Shown here: positions 56,307-64,000 of the stretch, in pieces
Position numbering within the stretch: position 1 is the stretch's first letter
Layout: each line of letters begins with the position of its first letter
Notes under the pieces: generated by a model
Told to the model about the DNA's origin: nothing
Database searches by the model: none
What the model saw: the letters and a program-made list of their open reading frames with translations, nothing else
DNA from: Oscillospiraceae bacterium
GTDB taxonomy: Bacteria > Bacillota > Clostridia > Oscillospirales > Acutalibacteraceae
Assembly: GCA_015066225.1 (NCBI GenBank)
Contig: SVOT01000001.1
Location: 407,385 to 471,384 of the forward strand
Length of the DNA: 64,000 nt
Direction: 5' to 3'
Program-made: the position numbers and the translations under genes

Positions 56307-57386
56307 TTATTTGATTCCTAATTTATCCATTTTTCGGACAATAGCTTTTCTGAGCAGCTTTTCAACAGGATAAAGTATGGCAACCGCCACAAAGCACAGA
56401 GCGAAGAATACTGCGATTTTATTCCAATCATCCATTTCACCCAAAGCCTTTGACGCTATACGTCTTGCAAAGCTCTGCGCCAGATATAACGGCAAGCTCA
56501 AAGAGCCGAGGAAATAGAAAAGTTTATTGTTAAACAGCTTACTGCCATAGGTCACACCACTGAAAGAAAGGCAAACGCCAATACAAACAAAAATAAGCAC
56601 ATGACCTGCAAATCGTTTCGGTATGTTAGCCATCACAATAAAAGCAATCACAAGCAAATAAGAGCAAAGCTCAAGCACCGAAAGAAAAAGCTTATCGACC
56701 TTGGAGAACCTCAGTTTTCTTATGTTTCTTGTCAACTCAAAAACAAACGCACCCGCGCATATCTCAGAAAACGCCCGAAGGAAGGTTTTTGAAACAATAA
56801 CCGACCACGCCGTGCTTCCCGACAAGGAGCCGGTTGTTTTGATTAAATAACCGATTATCATAACAGCAGCAACCGGTGCAAGCACCTTTGTAAACCTGTC
56901 ATAATACTTGCGACAAACAGGATAAAGAATGAGCATAGCAATCAGCATATCTGCAATATACCACTCGACACCCATTACATCCTTTGTCGGCAAACCCGAC
57001 CTTGAAATAAGCAAAAGATTCGGTAACGATTTAAAAAGCCTTACAGCCGCCTCTGAAACAGAAAACTCGCTGAGCACGGCAACAGTAAGAAATGTAACAA
57101 CATAGAACAACAGATGATACGGCAAAACAGCCATAACCTTTCGTTTCATAAACCCAAAGGTTTCTCTGCCCAGCCCCAGCTTGTTTTGCTGACATTTGTA
57201 CGCCGAAGAAGCCATAAGGTAGCCTGAAACAACAAAGAAAAATTCGACTGCGAAATACCCTTTTGAAAAGAAGGATATATCACCTGCGATGCGATAATCC
57301 AACCCCAAAATGTCGTCGCCGATGTGGAACATCATAATGACTATGCAGAATGCGAATCGCAAAAATTCAATTTTACCATTTTTCAT
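56307..57386 (-). CDS. Acyltransferase-3 family membrane protein, copy 1
   Basis: A 359-aa membrane O-acyltransferase with about ten helices. Family signatures are GKIEFLRFAFCIVIMMFHIG with the catalytic His (residue 21), FFSKGYFAVEFFFVVSGYLMA, MGVEWYIADMLIAM and a C-terminal FLGSLSLPLYLAQSFA. It would transfer acetyl or similar groups to a cell-surface glycan. Six bases after a close paralogue, which shows the same motifs in the same order, so the pair arose by tandem duplication. Last gene of the leftward glycopolymer operon. Confidence 0.9.
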   Translation of the reverse strand: MKNGKIEFLRFAFCIVIMMFHIGDDILGLDYRIAGDISFFSKGYFAVEFFFVVSGYLMASSAYKCQQNKLGLGRETFGFMKRKVMAVLPYHLLFYVVTFLTVAVLSEFSVSEAAVRLFKSLPNLLLISRSGLPTKDVMGVEWYIADMLIAMLILYPVCRKYYDRFTKVLAPVAAVMIIGYLIKTTGSLSGSTAWSVIVSKTFLRAFSEICAGAFVFELTRNIRKLRFSKVDKLFLSVLELCSYLLVIAFIVMANIPKRFAGHVLIFVCIGVCLSFSGVTYGSKLFNNKLFYFLGSLSLPLYLAQSFARRIASKALGEMDDWNKIAVFFALCFVAVAILYPVEKLLRKAIVRKMDKLGIK

Positions 57387-57392
57387 AACCGA

Positions 57393-58490
57393 TTACACTC
57401 CACCAAGCTTATGAAGCTTTTTATCAATCAGCTTATGCAGCACCTTTTCAACAGGCAAAAGCACAAATGTCAAGCCAAAAGAAATTCCGATAAAAACTAA
57501 AAATTTACTAAAATCGCTTACATCCGTGAGGGCTGTTGACACAAATCTGACCGCTATGATGTGGCAAAGGTACAGCGGCAGACTCAAGCTTCCCAAAAAG
57601 CCGAAAAAGCGTGTATTAAATAGTTTTTTGCCATATGATAAATCGCTGAAGGATATGCACACGCCAAGGCAAAGAAGAATCAGAAAATGGGCACCGAATT
57701 TGCCGGGAAACCTGATTGTGGTAAAGCACAAAACAGCGATATAGCAGCCAAACTCAACTACCGTCAGAAGCATTTTATCAAACCTTGTGAAATTGAGTTT
57801 TTTTACATTTCTGCACAACTCGAACACAAAAACGCCTGCGCACAATTCTGCAACTGCCCTCAATAGTGTTTTTGAAAAAAGAACTGACCAAGCAGAAGTC
57901 CCCGAAAGAGTTCCGGTAGTTTTCATAATGTAGCCTAAAATCATTATCGCCGCCACAGGAGCAATGACTTTTGAAAAAACATCATAATATCTTCTGCACA
58001 AAGGATACAAAAATACCATCGCAATGAGCATATCTGAAAGGTACCACTCCACACCGAGAATATCGGTGACAGGAAGCCCCGACCGCGATATGAGAAAAAA
58101 GTTAGGTAATGACTCAAAAAGCTTGACCGCCGCCTCCTTCAAGCTGTATTCATACAAGAAAAAGAAACCAACGAAGGTTACAGTGTATGCTATAAGGTGA
58201 AACGGCAAAATCCCCATCAATTTTTTCTGCATAAAATTGAAAGCATCTCTGCCAAAGCCTACCCCATTATCTTTATTTTTAAACGCCGCGGCAGCCATCA
58301 AAAAGCCTGACACCACAAAGAAAAATTCAACACCAAAATAACCTTTTGAAAAAAACGAAATTGCTTCGATGCCAAAAACCTGATAATCCAGGCCAATTAC
58401 GTTACGGGAAAAATGGAAGAACATAACCACAAGACAGAAAACGAACCTTAAAAATTCTATTTTCCCGTTTCTGGTTGTTTTTTTAGCCAT
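57393..58490 (-). CDS. Acyltransferase-3 family membrane protein, copy 2
   Basis: A 365-aa paralogue of the downstream protein: GKIEFLRFVFCLVVMFFHFS with its His, FFSKGYFGVEFFFVVSGFLMA, LGVEWYLSDMLIAMVFLYP, FLGSLSLPLYLCHIIA and an ending PVEKVLHKLIDKKLHKLG. Both copies keep the proposed catalytic His, so both may be active, perhaps on different sugar positions or acyl donors. The ATG at 58490 is preferred; a GTG four codons upstream overlaps the weak RBS GTGGTG. Confidence 0.9.
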   Translation of the reverse strand: MAKKTTRNGKIEFLRFVFCLVVMFFHFSRNVIGLDYQVFGIEAISFFSKGYFGVEFFFVVSGFLMAAAAFKNKDNGVGFGRDAFNFMQKKLMGILPFHLIAYTVTFVGFFFLYEYSLKEAAVKLFESLPNFFLISRSGLPVTDILGVEWYLSDMLIAMVFLYPLCRRYYDVFSKVIAPVAAIMILGYIMKTTGTLSGTSAWSVLFSKTLLRAVAELCAGVFVFELCRNVKKLNFTRFDKMLLTVVEFGCYIAVLCFTTIRFPGKFGAHFLILLCLGVCISFSDLSYGKKLFNTRFFGFLGSLSLPLYLCHIIAVRFVSTALTDVSDFSKFLVFIGISFGLTFVLLPVEKVLHKLIDKKLHKLGGV

Positions 58491-58506
58491 ATATCGCACC
58501 ACTTAA

Positions 58507-59553
58507 TTAATGAAAAAGGCAAAAGCCTAAAATATGAGCCATTTCTTTTTTTGTTTTTAACTTTGCTTTATCAATTATGTTTTTATCAAAGCCCTCTTCA
58601 ATACCCTTTTCAAGAACATCTGCAAGCCTTGAAGCATTCAAAAGTGATTCTTTGTCGCAGATGTATCTGTGGGAAGTTCCCGTCAATTCTGCAAAGCCTA
58701 ACATTTTATCATTCCACACAAGCGCAACATTAGGAACTTCCAATGACGTCGCAATAATATTTGCATGGAAACGAGCAGCGATAATACCCTTGTATTTTGC
58801 AACCAATTTTATGAGATCTTTGTTTTTGCGGGGCTGCGGTGCCAATTTTTCAACAGACCTGCCGCTTTCTTCAAGAACAGATTTCGCAAAATTGTAATCG
58901 GCATTTGTGCCGTTGCAGAAAAGCTCCCACTTGTAACCACGTTTGTCAAGCTCGTCAAACAGCTCTACATACATTTTCATAACATCGTCAACCTCAAGGT
59001 CCCTGCCGTTTTCTTTGAAAATCTCGGGTCTTATCAAGCCAACACCTATGAGCTCTGAATTTTTATCTCTGCTTATTTTGTATGTTTGTGCACTGAAAAT
59101 TGCCGGGTCGAGAATATGCTCAACCGGATATTTCTTTTCGGCTGTCACATAAGATTTTGCCGTTTCAAAATCACCCCTGGTGGTGACTTGAACAGTGTTT
59201 TTATCGTTCATCAGCTCCATAAGCAAAGCTTTCAATTCATCAGAATTAGTTTTGCTGATGCCGTTACCGTTAAAAAACACCTGCGTTGTTTTATTGCCTT
59301 TTAATATTGTTTTAGCAGCTTTGGCAAATCTGAGCGAATTGACACCACCACCGGGAAAAACCACAACATCATAGTCTTTTATAACCCTGCGAATATTTGC
59401 TTTATCCTCAGAAAACATATCGAGGGCTGTTATTGATATTTTTTTATGGTTCTTTTCGGCCAACTGCTTCAACGCATACTCGCAAGTGTCAATAATTATG
59501 GCGTCACCCAGGTTTTTGCAGCCCACCCTGCCTAAAATAAGAATTCTTTTCAC
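58507..59553 (-). CDS. Polysaccharide pyruvyl transferase family protein
   Basis: A 348-aa soluble protein of the CsaB/WcaK family, which adds ketal pyruvate to sugars using PEP. Signatures are ILGRVGCKNLGDAIIIDT at the N-terminus, VVVFPGGGVNSLRF, FFNGNGISKTNSDELKAL and the C-terminal KYKGIIAARFHANIIATSLEVPNVALVW. GTG start at 59553 after GGAGG. Lies between the epimerase and the acyltransferases, consistent with decoration of a glycan. The acceptor is unknown. Confidence 0.88.
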   Translation of the reverse strand: MKRILILGRVGCKNLGDAIIIDTCEYALKQLAEKNHKKISITALDMFSEDKANIRRVIKDYDVVVFPGGGVNSLRFAKAAKTILKGNKTTQVFFNGNGISKTNSDELKALLMELMNDKNTVQVTTRGDFETAKSYVTAEKKYPVEHILDPAIFSAQTYKISRDKNSELIGVGLIRPEIFKENGRDLEVDDVMKMYVELFDELDKRGYKWELFCNGTNADYNFAKSVLEESGRSVEKLAPQPRKNKDLIKLVAKYKGIIAARFHANIIATSLEVPNVALVWNDKMLGFAELTGTSHRYICDKESLLNASRLADVLEKGIEEGFDKNIIDKAKLKTKKEMAHILGFCLFH

Positions 59554-59577
59554 AATAAAACCTCCAATATTGTGGAA

Positions 59578-60636
59578 TCATCTGTCAACCTGCATACTCT
59601 CAACAAGTCTTTGGAACATTTCTTTTATTCCGACCTGTGCTTTCCAACCGAGGGATTCAAGTCGTGAAGCATCGAGCCTTATTATCATTTCGGGATTGTA
59701 GCCGAACGATGCAACATTCTCGGGAATGTCTATTTTCACGTTTATCCCGGCTTCGGGGAAGGTGTCGCAAACAAGCTGCGCCATTTCTTTGATGGAGCAG
59801 GATGTATCCATATTTGTTACGTTGTAAGCCGCACCAACTTCACCTTTGAGAAGAATATATACAAGTGCCGCAATAGCATCGGTTGTGTAGCAATAAGTTC
59901 TCACGGTGTTACCCTGAGTGTGGAGAACAATGTCCCGCTTCTCAATAGCGCATCTTGCAAACTCTGCAAACACTCTGCCGTCGTTATATTCAACGCCCGC
60001 ACCGAAGGTCTGCGAAAGTCTTGCAATTTTCACAGGCACGCCATACTCTGAAGCATAAGAGCAGCAAAGACACTCAACCATTCTCTTGCCCTCGCTGTAG
60101 CTTGAGCGAATGTTAAGCTGGTCAATGTAGCCATAGTCATTTTCACCGATCTTTTCTTTTGAATTGTCGGGTGTGCCATAAACCTCAAGAGAAGAAAGAT
60201 AAACAAAGCCCTTAACATTTTTCTCTTTGGCAAAATCAAGAATATTTTTCGTTCCGTCGATTGCAATCATTATTGTTTCAACAGGGTGCTCAACAAAGAA
60301 TCTTGAGCTTGTTGCACTTGCACCGTGAATAACGTAATCCACATCGCCGTCGTAATTAATTGCACCGTTAATATCGCCCACAACAACATCAATCCCCGGA
60401 ATATCACCAAAGACTTTTTGGGCTTTTTCGGCACTTCTTGCAAGGGCAACCATTTTAATTTTTGTTCCGTTAACTCTGTTATAGCAAGCAACAGCCTTTA
60501 TGAACTGTGAGCCGATAAGACCGGTTGCACCTGTAACAAAGATTGTTTTGCCGTCAAAATCCTTAAACGGCACATCACTTTTTGCAAGAACGTCAAAATC
60601 ATTCTGCAAAACCTTATTTTCAGGACTTTCCAACAT
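59578..60636 (-). CDS. NAD-dependent epimerase/dehydratase (extended SDR)
   Basis: A 352-aa nucleotide-sugar enzyme. The Rossmann motif FVTGATGLIGSQFI is at about 33-46, VIHGASATSS near 120, YLSSLEVYG near 153, and the catalytic YSEGK pair (Tyr, Lys) near 188. The N-terminal 28 residues are an extension before the fold. Closest to UDP-glucuronate decarboxylase or dTDP-sugar epimerase types; the exact substrate cannot be read. The ATG overlaps the glycerophosphotransferase stop by one base, with AGGAGG upstream. Confidence 0.88.
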   Translation of the reverse strand: MLESPENKVLQNDFDVLAKSDVPFKDFDGKTIFVTGATGLIGSQFIKAVACYNRVNGTKIKMVALARSAEKAQKVFGDIPGIDVVVGDINGAINYDGDVDYVIHGASATSSRFFVEHPVETIMIAIDGTKNILDFAKEKNVKGFVYLSSLEVYGTPDNSKEKIGENDYGYIDQLNIRSSYSEGKRMVECLCCSYASEYGVPVKIARLSQTFGAGVEYNDGRVFAEFARCAIEKRDIVLHTQGNTVRTYCYTTDAIAALVYILLKGEVGAAYNVTNMDTSCSIKEMAQLVCDTFPEAGINVKIDIPENVASFGYNPEMIIRLDASRLESLGWKAQVGIKEMFQRLVESMQVDR

Positions 60637-62471
60637 TATAAAACCTCCTCAGGCTGTGTATCATCAAGAGATGTAAAATCAAGGTTTGCGGTTTTCTTTA
60701 CATCATCAAAAACATCGTCAATAGCTTTTCGCATATCTTTCGGCATATTACCGAGAATAAGCCAATCAATAACTCGGTCTGAAGCACCACTGTCGATATA
60801 ATCGAAATGCTCTTCAACGTATTTTTCAACCTTTTCAAGCTCAAAATCTTTTGCTTTTATAGCCTCTATAAGCTCATCAAAGGTGTGAACAATTTTACCC
60901 GGTGCAGACTCAGCATAATCTCTGTGGAACCCACGTGAGAAGGAATACTGAATCTCATCATAGGCAAAGAAAAGCATAGGATTTCTCATAAGAGAATATT
61001 CAAAAATATTCGAGGAATAGTCTGTTATGAGAAGATAGGTTATATAGAACAAATCGTTGATATTCGGATACGTTCCAACATCAAAAAATCTGTCAGAATA
61101 TTTTTGGGGAATCGGCACACCCTCCGCTACCCACGGATGCATTTTGAAAAGAACAACGTATTCATCACCGCAGGTCTCATAGAGCTTGTCAAAATCTATT
61201 AATTCATAGGGGTAATGAGCCTCAGCCTTATCCTTACCCCTGTATGTGGGGGCAAACAAAATAACCTTTTTGCCTTTACAAGCGGGGTATAATTCATAAA
61301 GCTTTTCTGTGGTGGCTTTTTTATATTCTTCATCAAGGTATTCATCCATTCTTGGCATACCTGTAGGAAGAACCTGTTCCGTATTGATTCCCCAAACCTC
61401 GGAGAAAAAGTGAGCAATGTGTTTTGAACCGGCTATTCCGTAGCTGTACTGCCTATGGCAAGAGAAGGTGCTGGGGCAACCCGTATTACCCCAACGGCTA
61501 TAGCCGGAGGACTTAAACCCCGCACCTGCGTGCCAGAGCTGAATCACCTTTGTTTTCTTGTTAAGAATGAGCCAATCGAACACAGGGGCGTGGTCATCAA
61601 GAACAATCACAGAGCTACGAGCCACTTTTTTTATTGTTGAAAGCCAGCTTTTTATTGTTTGCCTTTCAGCTGCCGCCGAGCGGAACGAAAGCATAATATC
61701 CCATTCCTTATCAAGCCCACGTTCAAGCATTTTGTCGTAAACAGCCTTCTGGTTTGCAGTTATCGCCGGGTTTTGTTCAGACATAAAGAGAATTGTTTTA
61801 TCAGAGCTCTTTAACCTTTTCGTTTTATGACTATAGTATTTTTTAATAAAGCGTCTGAATGCACTGACACCCAGATATTTTTTAAACAGTTTTTTAAAAA
61901 TCTTTGTTATTTTCTCAAAATAAGCAGAAAACGCAGCAAGAAAAACAGGCAACTTTTTCTTTTGGGTAACCTCAAGGGGCGAAAGACTTATGGGGTTTGG
62001 CATACCCACAGAAATCGCACCGGAAGCCATAGTGTACATAACAAACGGTAGTGCTGTGTCATCGTTATCACCCACATAGAAAACAACACTGTACACCTTG
62101 CCTCTATTTCCGAAAAGGAATGACCTTGAAAAGTCGGCAAGCTTTTTTACTATTGACGTGTCGCAGACACAACAAGCAAGAATATCATTACCGTTGCAAA
62201 CACGAATGGAATAAGTACCTCTCGGAATACAACGGTTGTATCCCGGGTTGGTAATGTTGATATAAAGCCTGTAAACATTTTCAGAAATGAGCTCGGTTTT
62301 AAAATGACCTTTGGAAATAAACTTATTGTTCACAAGATAAAAATCCAACGGCTTACCGTTATACTCAGCATTATTGCAAACAACCTCAACATCAATATAG
62401 AGATTAATCCTCTCCCACTTAATGTTTTTCACGGTTGCCGTTATGTGTTTTTGTTCACAAATATTGTTCAA
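60636..62471 (-). CDS. CDP-glycerol:poly(glycerophosphate) glycerophosphotransferase family protein
   Basis: Extends teichoic-acid-like polymers with polyol-phosphate from a CDP donor at the inner membrane face. Of the 611 aa, about 1-160 form an extra beta-rich N-terminal domain. A basic linker follows, then the GT-B catalytic half (about 230-570) with IVLDDHAPVFDWL, VIQLWHAGAGFKSSGYSRWG, LFAPTYRGKDKAEAHYPY, FKMHPWV and LITDYSSNIFEYSLMRNPMLFF. TTG start at 62471 after GAGGAAGA. It diverges from the IspD/TarI gene, which could make the CDP-polyol donor; together they suggest a wall or membrane glycopolymer. Confidence 0.93.
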   Translation of the reverse strand: MNNICEQKHITATVKNIKWERINLYIDVEVVCNNAEYNGKPLDFYLVNNKFISKGHFKTELISENVYRLYINITNPGYNRCIPRGTYSIRVCNGNDILACCVCDTSIVKKLADFSRSFLFGNRGKVYSVVFYVGDNDDTALPFVMYTMASGAISVGMPNPISLSPLEVTQKKKLPVFLAAFSAYFEKITKIFKKLFKKYLGVSAFRRFIKKYYSHKTKRLKSSDKTILFMSEQNPAITANQKAVYDKMLERGLDKEWDIMLSFRSAAAERQTIKSWLSTIKKVARSSVIVLDDHAPVFDWLILNKKTKVIQLWHAGAGFKSSGYSRWGNTGCPSTFSCHRQYSYGIAGSKHIAHFFSEVWGINTEQVLPTGMPRMDEYLDEEYKKATTEKLYELYPACKGKKVILFAPTYRGKDKAEAHYPYELIDFDKLYETCGDEYVVLFKMHPWVAEGVPIPQKYSDRFFDVGTYPNINDLFYITYLLITDYSSNIFEYSLMRNPMLFFAYDEIQYSFSRGFHRDYAESAPGKIVHTFDELIEAIKAKDFELEKVEKYVEEHFDYIDSGASDRVIDWLILGNMPKDMRKAIDDVFDDVKKTANLDFTSLDDTQPEEVL

Positions 62472-62520
62472 TCTTCCTCATCCTTATTTTAAAAAAATCG
62501 GCAAATATTTCCTAGGTTGA

Positions 62521-62549
62521 ATTATACCACAACCCACATACAAAATCAA
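62521..62549 (-). promoter_or_regulatory. Promoter of the glycopolymer operon
   Basis: Minus strand TTGATT (62544-62549), 17-base spacer, TATAAT (62521-62526). Confidence 0.85.
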
Positions 62550-62581
62550 GGATATTATAAAGCTGCACTCCAACCCTATTA

Positions 62582-62610
62582 TTGACATTTTTTACGCAAT
62601 ATGTTAATAT
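62582..62610 (+). promoter_or_regulatory. Promoter of the IspD/TarI gene
   Basis: TTGACA (62582-62587), 17-base spacer, TAATAT (62605-62610). Back to back with the leftward operon promoter, 33 bases apart. Confidence 0.85.
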
Positions 62611-62643
62611 CACTTTGATATTCTTAAGGAGGATATGGCACAA

Positions 62644-63375
62644 ATGAAAAATATTGCTGTTATTTTTGCCGGTGGCGTCGGCACAAGAATGAAAACAAAC
62701 GATTTGCCCAAGCAGTTCCTTATGGTTCACGGCAAACCCATTATTGTTCACACAATTGAAATTTTCCAAAACCATCCCGATATTGACGGTATTGTTTGCG
62801 TATGTGTCGAGGGCTGGATAGATTATATGGAAGAGCTCAAATACCGTTACCGTCTTGATAAAATTTCAAAAATCGTTGCCGGTGGCGAAACAGGTCAGCT
62901 CTCGATTTTCAACGGTCTTAAAACTGCGGCAGAGGTTTACGGGCTTGGCGAAAACATTGTTCTTATCCACGACGGTGTCCGCCCCCTTATCAGTGCCGAA
63001 ACAATCTCTGCAAACATCGCTTCAGTTAAAGAGTTCGGCTCAGCAATCACAAGCGTTTCCGCAACAGAAACAGTTATCGTTGTTGATGATGACGAACAGG
63101 TTCAGGAAATTGTTGACCGTTCCTATGCAAGACTTGCACGCGCTCCCCAGAGCTTCTATCTCAAAGAAATTCTTGAAGCACAGGAGACCGCTATCGCACA
63201 GGGGCTCACAAATATGACCGATTCATGCACACTTATGAAGCATTTCGGCAAAAAGCTTGTTACCATCCCCGGTGAGCGCAACAACATCAAAATCACCACT
63301 CCCGAAGATTTCTACACATTCAGAGCTCTTTCCGACGCAAAAGAAAATCTTCAGCTTGACCTTTCAAGCAAGTAA
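62644..63375 (+). CDS. IspD/TarI family cytidylyltransferase
   Basis: A 243-aa enzyme that joins CTP to a polyol phosphate. Signatures are IAVIFAGGVGTRMKTNDLPKQFL (about 5-27), IVHTIEIF, HDGVRPLIS and a C-terminal NIKITTPEDFYTF. The family includes IspD (MEP pathway, CDP-ME) and TarI (CDP-ribitol). Context with a CDP-polyol transferase and the LPKQFL motif favour TarI-like activity, but the IspH-S1 gene in this window means an IspD is also needed somewhere. ATG at 62644 is 11 bases after AGGAGG; ATG at 62635 is only 2 bases after it and less likely. Confidence 0.92.
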   Translation: MKNIAVIFAGGVGTRMKTNDLPKQFLMVHGKPIIVHTIEIFQNHPDIDGIVCVCVEGWIDYMEELKYRYRLDKISKIVAGGETGQLSIFNGLKTAAEVYGLGENIVLIHDGVRPLISAETISANIASVKEFGSAITSVSATETVIVVDDDEQVQEIVDRSYARLARAPQSFYLKEILEAQETAIAQGLTNMTDSCTLMKHFGKKLVTIPGERNNIKITTPEDFYTFRALSDAKENLQLDLSSK

Positions 63376-63382
63376 AAAACCG

Positions 63383-63412
63383 CACCGCATTCATCGTGAA
63401 TGCGGTGTTTTT
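63383..63412 (+). terminator. Terminator after IspD/TarI gene
   Basis: CACCGCATTCA, loop TCG, TGAATGCGGTG, then TTTTT. Confidence 0.88.
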
Positions 63413-63419
63413 ATATAAG

Positions 63420-63448
63420 TTGATTTTTGTCGGATTTTATGCTAAAAT
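63420..63448 (+). promoter_or_regulatory. Promoter of the second XRE-type gene
   Basis: TTGATT (63420-63425), 17-base spacer, TAAAAT (63443-63448). Confidence 0.7.
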
Positions 63449-63480
63449 GACATATAACTAACGAAAAGGGTGGGTGTGAT

Positions 63481-63846
63481 ATGCTTAGTAATCGCATAAA
63501 ACAATTTCGCGAATACAACAAATTCAGCGTTGATTTTGTGGCAGAAATGCTTCGCATTTCACCTGAATTATACAAAAAATACGAGAGTGGCGAAGCAGAG
63601 CCGGATATAGAAACCATCAACCTGCTCACAATATTTTACAAGGTAACAAAAAAAGAATTTTATGGTTACACGCCGCTTTTGAAGCTAAAAACCCCCGACA
63701 ACGAACTAGATTATGAGGATGCCGTTAACCCGGATATTTTAAAAATGTCAGACCTCTCCTGGGATGAAGCGCAGCTTATTCTTTATTACAGAAAACACGG
63801 CAACCACGATGAAATAATTCAACAGATTTTAAAAAACGAAGAATAA
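63481..63846 (+). CDS. XRE-family helix-turn-helix protein
   Basis: A 121-aa regulator. The HTH occupies about residues 1-60 (NRIKQFREYNKFSVDFVAEMLRISPELYKKYESGEAEPD, then INLLTIFYKVTKKEFYGY). The C-terminal 60 residues contain LSWDEAQLILYYRKHGNHDEIIQQI, a short helical domain of unknown role. ATG after AAAGGGTGGG. Monocistronic, flanked by terminators; no target site seen. Confidence 0.85.
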   Translation: MLSNRIKQFREYNKFSVDFVAEMLRISPELYKKYESGEAEPDIETINLLTIFYKVTKKEFYGYTPLLKLKTPDNELDYEDAVNPDILKMSDLSWDEAQLILYYRKHGNHDEIIQQILKNEE

Positions 63847-63851
63847 AAACA

Positions 63852-63877
63852 AAAAGCCTGTCTCTCGACAGGCTTTT
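63852..63877 (+). terminator. Terminator after the XRE-type gene
   Basis: AAAAGCCTGTC, loop TCTC, GACAGGCTTTT. The IS element appears to begin within or just after its T-run. Confidence 0.85.
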
Positions 63878-63914
63878 GAACAAGTCCAGTAAAAACGGAC
63901 AATAGAAAAAAGAG

Positions 63915-63952
63915 ACCTCCTATGGTAGAATTAAGAAACTACTATAGGAGGT
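63915..63952 (+). promoter_or_regulatory. Hairpin covering the transposase ribosome binding site
   Basis: A 14-bp stem (63915-63928 with 63939-63952, one G-U pair) includes the RBS AGGAGG of the transposase gene in its 3' arm. It would form only in RNA read from outside the element and so limit transposase made by read-through. Confidence 0.7.
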
Positions 63953-63958
63953 TTTGTT

Positions 63959-64000
63959 ATGCCCAGAGAATACAGACATATCAAACAGTATGAAAAAGAA
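63959..64000 (+). CDS. IS3-family transposase orfA, first 14 codons
   Basis: MPREYRHIKQYEKE is the usual start of the HTH-containing OrfA of IS3-type elements common in gut Clostridia. The rest lies beyond the window. ATG after AGGAGGTTTTGTT. Confidence 0.65.
   Translation, partial: MPREYRHIKQYEKE

Larger units (their letters stand above)
63877..64000 (+). mobile_element. Left end of an IS3-family insertion sequence (truncated by window)
   Basis: From about 63877 the sequence TGAACAAGTCCAGTAAAAAC... begins with TG, as IS3-family ends do, and is followed by an AGTCCAGT/ACGGAC-type terminal region, a hairpin leader and the start of a transposase A gene. The right end and target duplication are outside, so the exact boundary is uncertain. 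Confidence 0.6.

Noticed and set aside
1..64000. tRNA, rRNA, CRISPR, prophage or conjugative element
   Set aside because: No tRNA-like T-loop and acceptor pairs, spaced repeats or phage structural genes were seen on reading; a tRNAscan or CRISPR search was not possible here.

Overview
The window looks like chromosome of an endospore-forming, anaerobic member of the Clostridia, most like the gut-associated Oscillospiraceae/Ruminococcaceae. The evidence is a gerA-type germinant receptor operon, a SpoVD-like PBP inside the division cluster, an IspH-S1 fusion gene next to cmk, a meso-DAP type MurE (DNPR motif), strong AGGAGG-type ribosome binding sites, several TTG starts, and large secreted FN3 and BspA-like proteins. 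The genus cannot be fixed from sequence reading alone. No tRNA, rRNA, CRISPR array or prophage was seen. No stretch longer than 300 bases lacks a gene.

Layout. 1-2972: translation genes (sua5 fragment, prfA, DUF951) diverging from an S1-repeat protein. 3035-6811: an aldo/keto reductase with ferredoxin-type clusters, a small lipoprotein and a GH36 alpha-galactosidase, behind one good promoter. 6865-10020: a secreted FN3 protein with an attenuator-like leader. 10125-14000: a leftward operon of DUF1858, trmK, a YgjV-like membrane protein, a Nif3-like protein and rqcH. 14177-16880: a cytosolic metallophosphatase and a GH5 glycosidase. 16922-20661: gerA operon, diverging from DUF421-DUF4363. 21903-23858: NfeD, a stomatin-like protein and a PH-like membrane protein. 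23903-29403: MATE exporter, Na+/amino-acid symporter and a BspA-like/FN3 surface protein. 29528-31342: a zinc-ribbon protein behind a foldable leader RNA, a SigH-like sigma factor and an unknown zinc-ribbon membrane protein. 31420-36573: leftward operon tmcAL, an HI0933-type flavoprotein, cmk and ispH-S1; ackA diverges from it.

37980-52982 holds the division and cell wall (dcw) cluster, read leftward: mraZ, rsmH, ftsL-like, spoVD/ftsI, murE, murF, mraY, ftsW, murG, murA, ftsQ, ftsZ, with a polysaccharide deacetylase after ftsZ. murB, murC, murD and ftsA are absent from it. The mraZ promoter is followed directly by two 20-bp direct repeats, probably the MraZ operator.

53056-63846: pncB with a condensation-domain-like orphan, a small XRE regulator, then a cell-surface glycopolymer locus. 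In that locus a CDP-glycerol glycerophosphotransferase, sugar epimerase, pyruvyltransferase-like protein and two tandem acyltransferases diverge from an IspD/TarI cytidylyltransferase. The right edge enters an IS3-type insertion sequence whose first gene has its ribosome binding site locked in a hairpin.

The best candidate for something undescribed is the leader RNA at about 29811-29936. It can form mutually exclusive helices, one able to cover the ribosome binding site of the zinc-ribbon gene. Next come the condensation-domain-like orphan and the paired acyltransferases.
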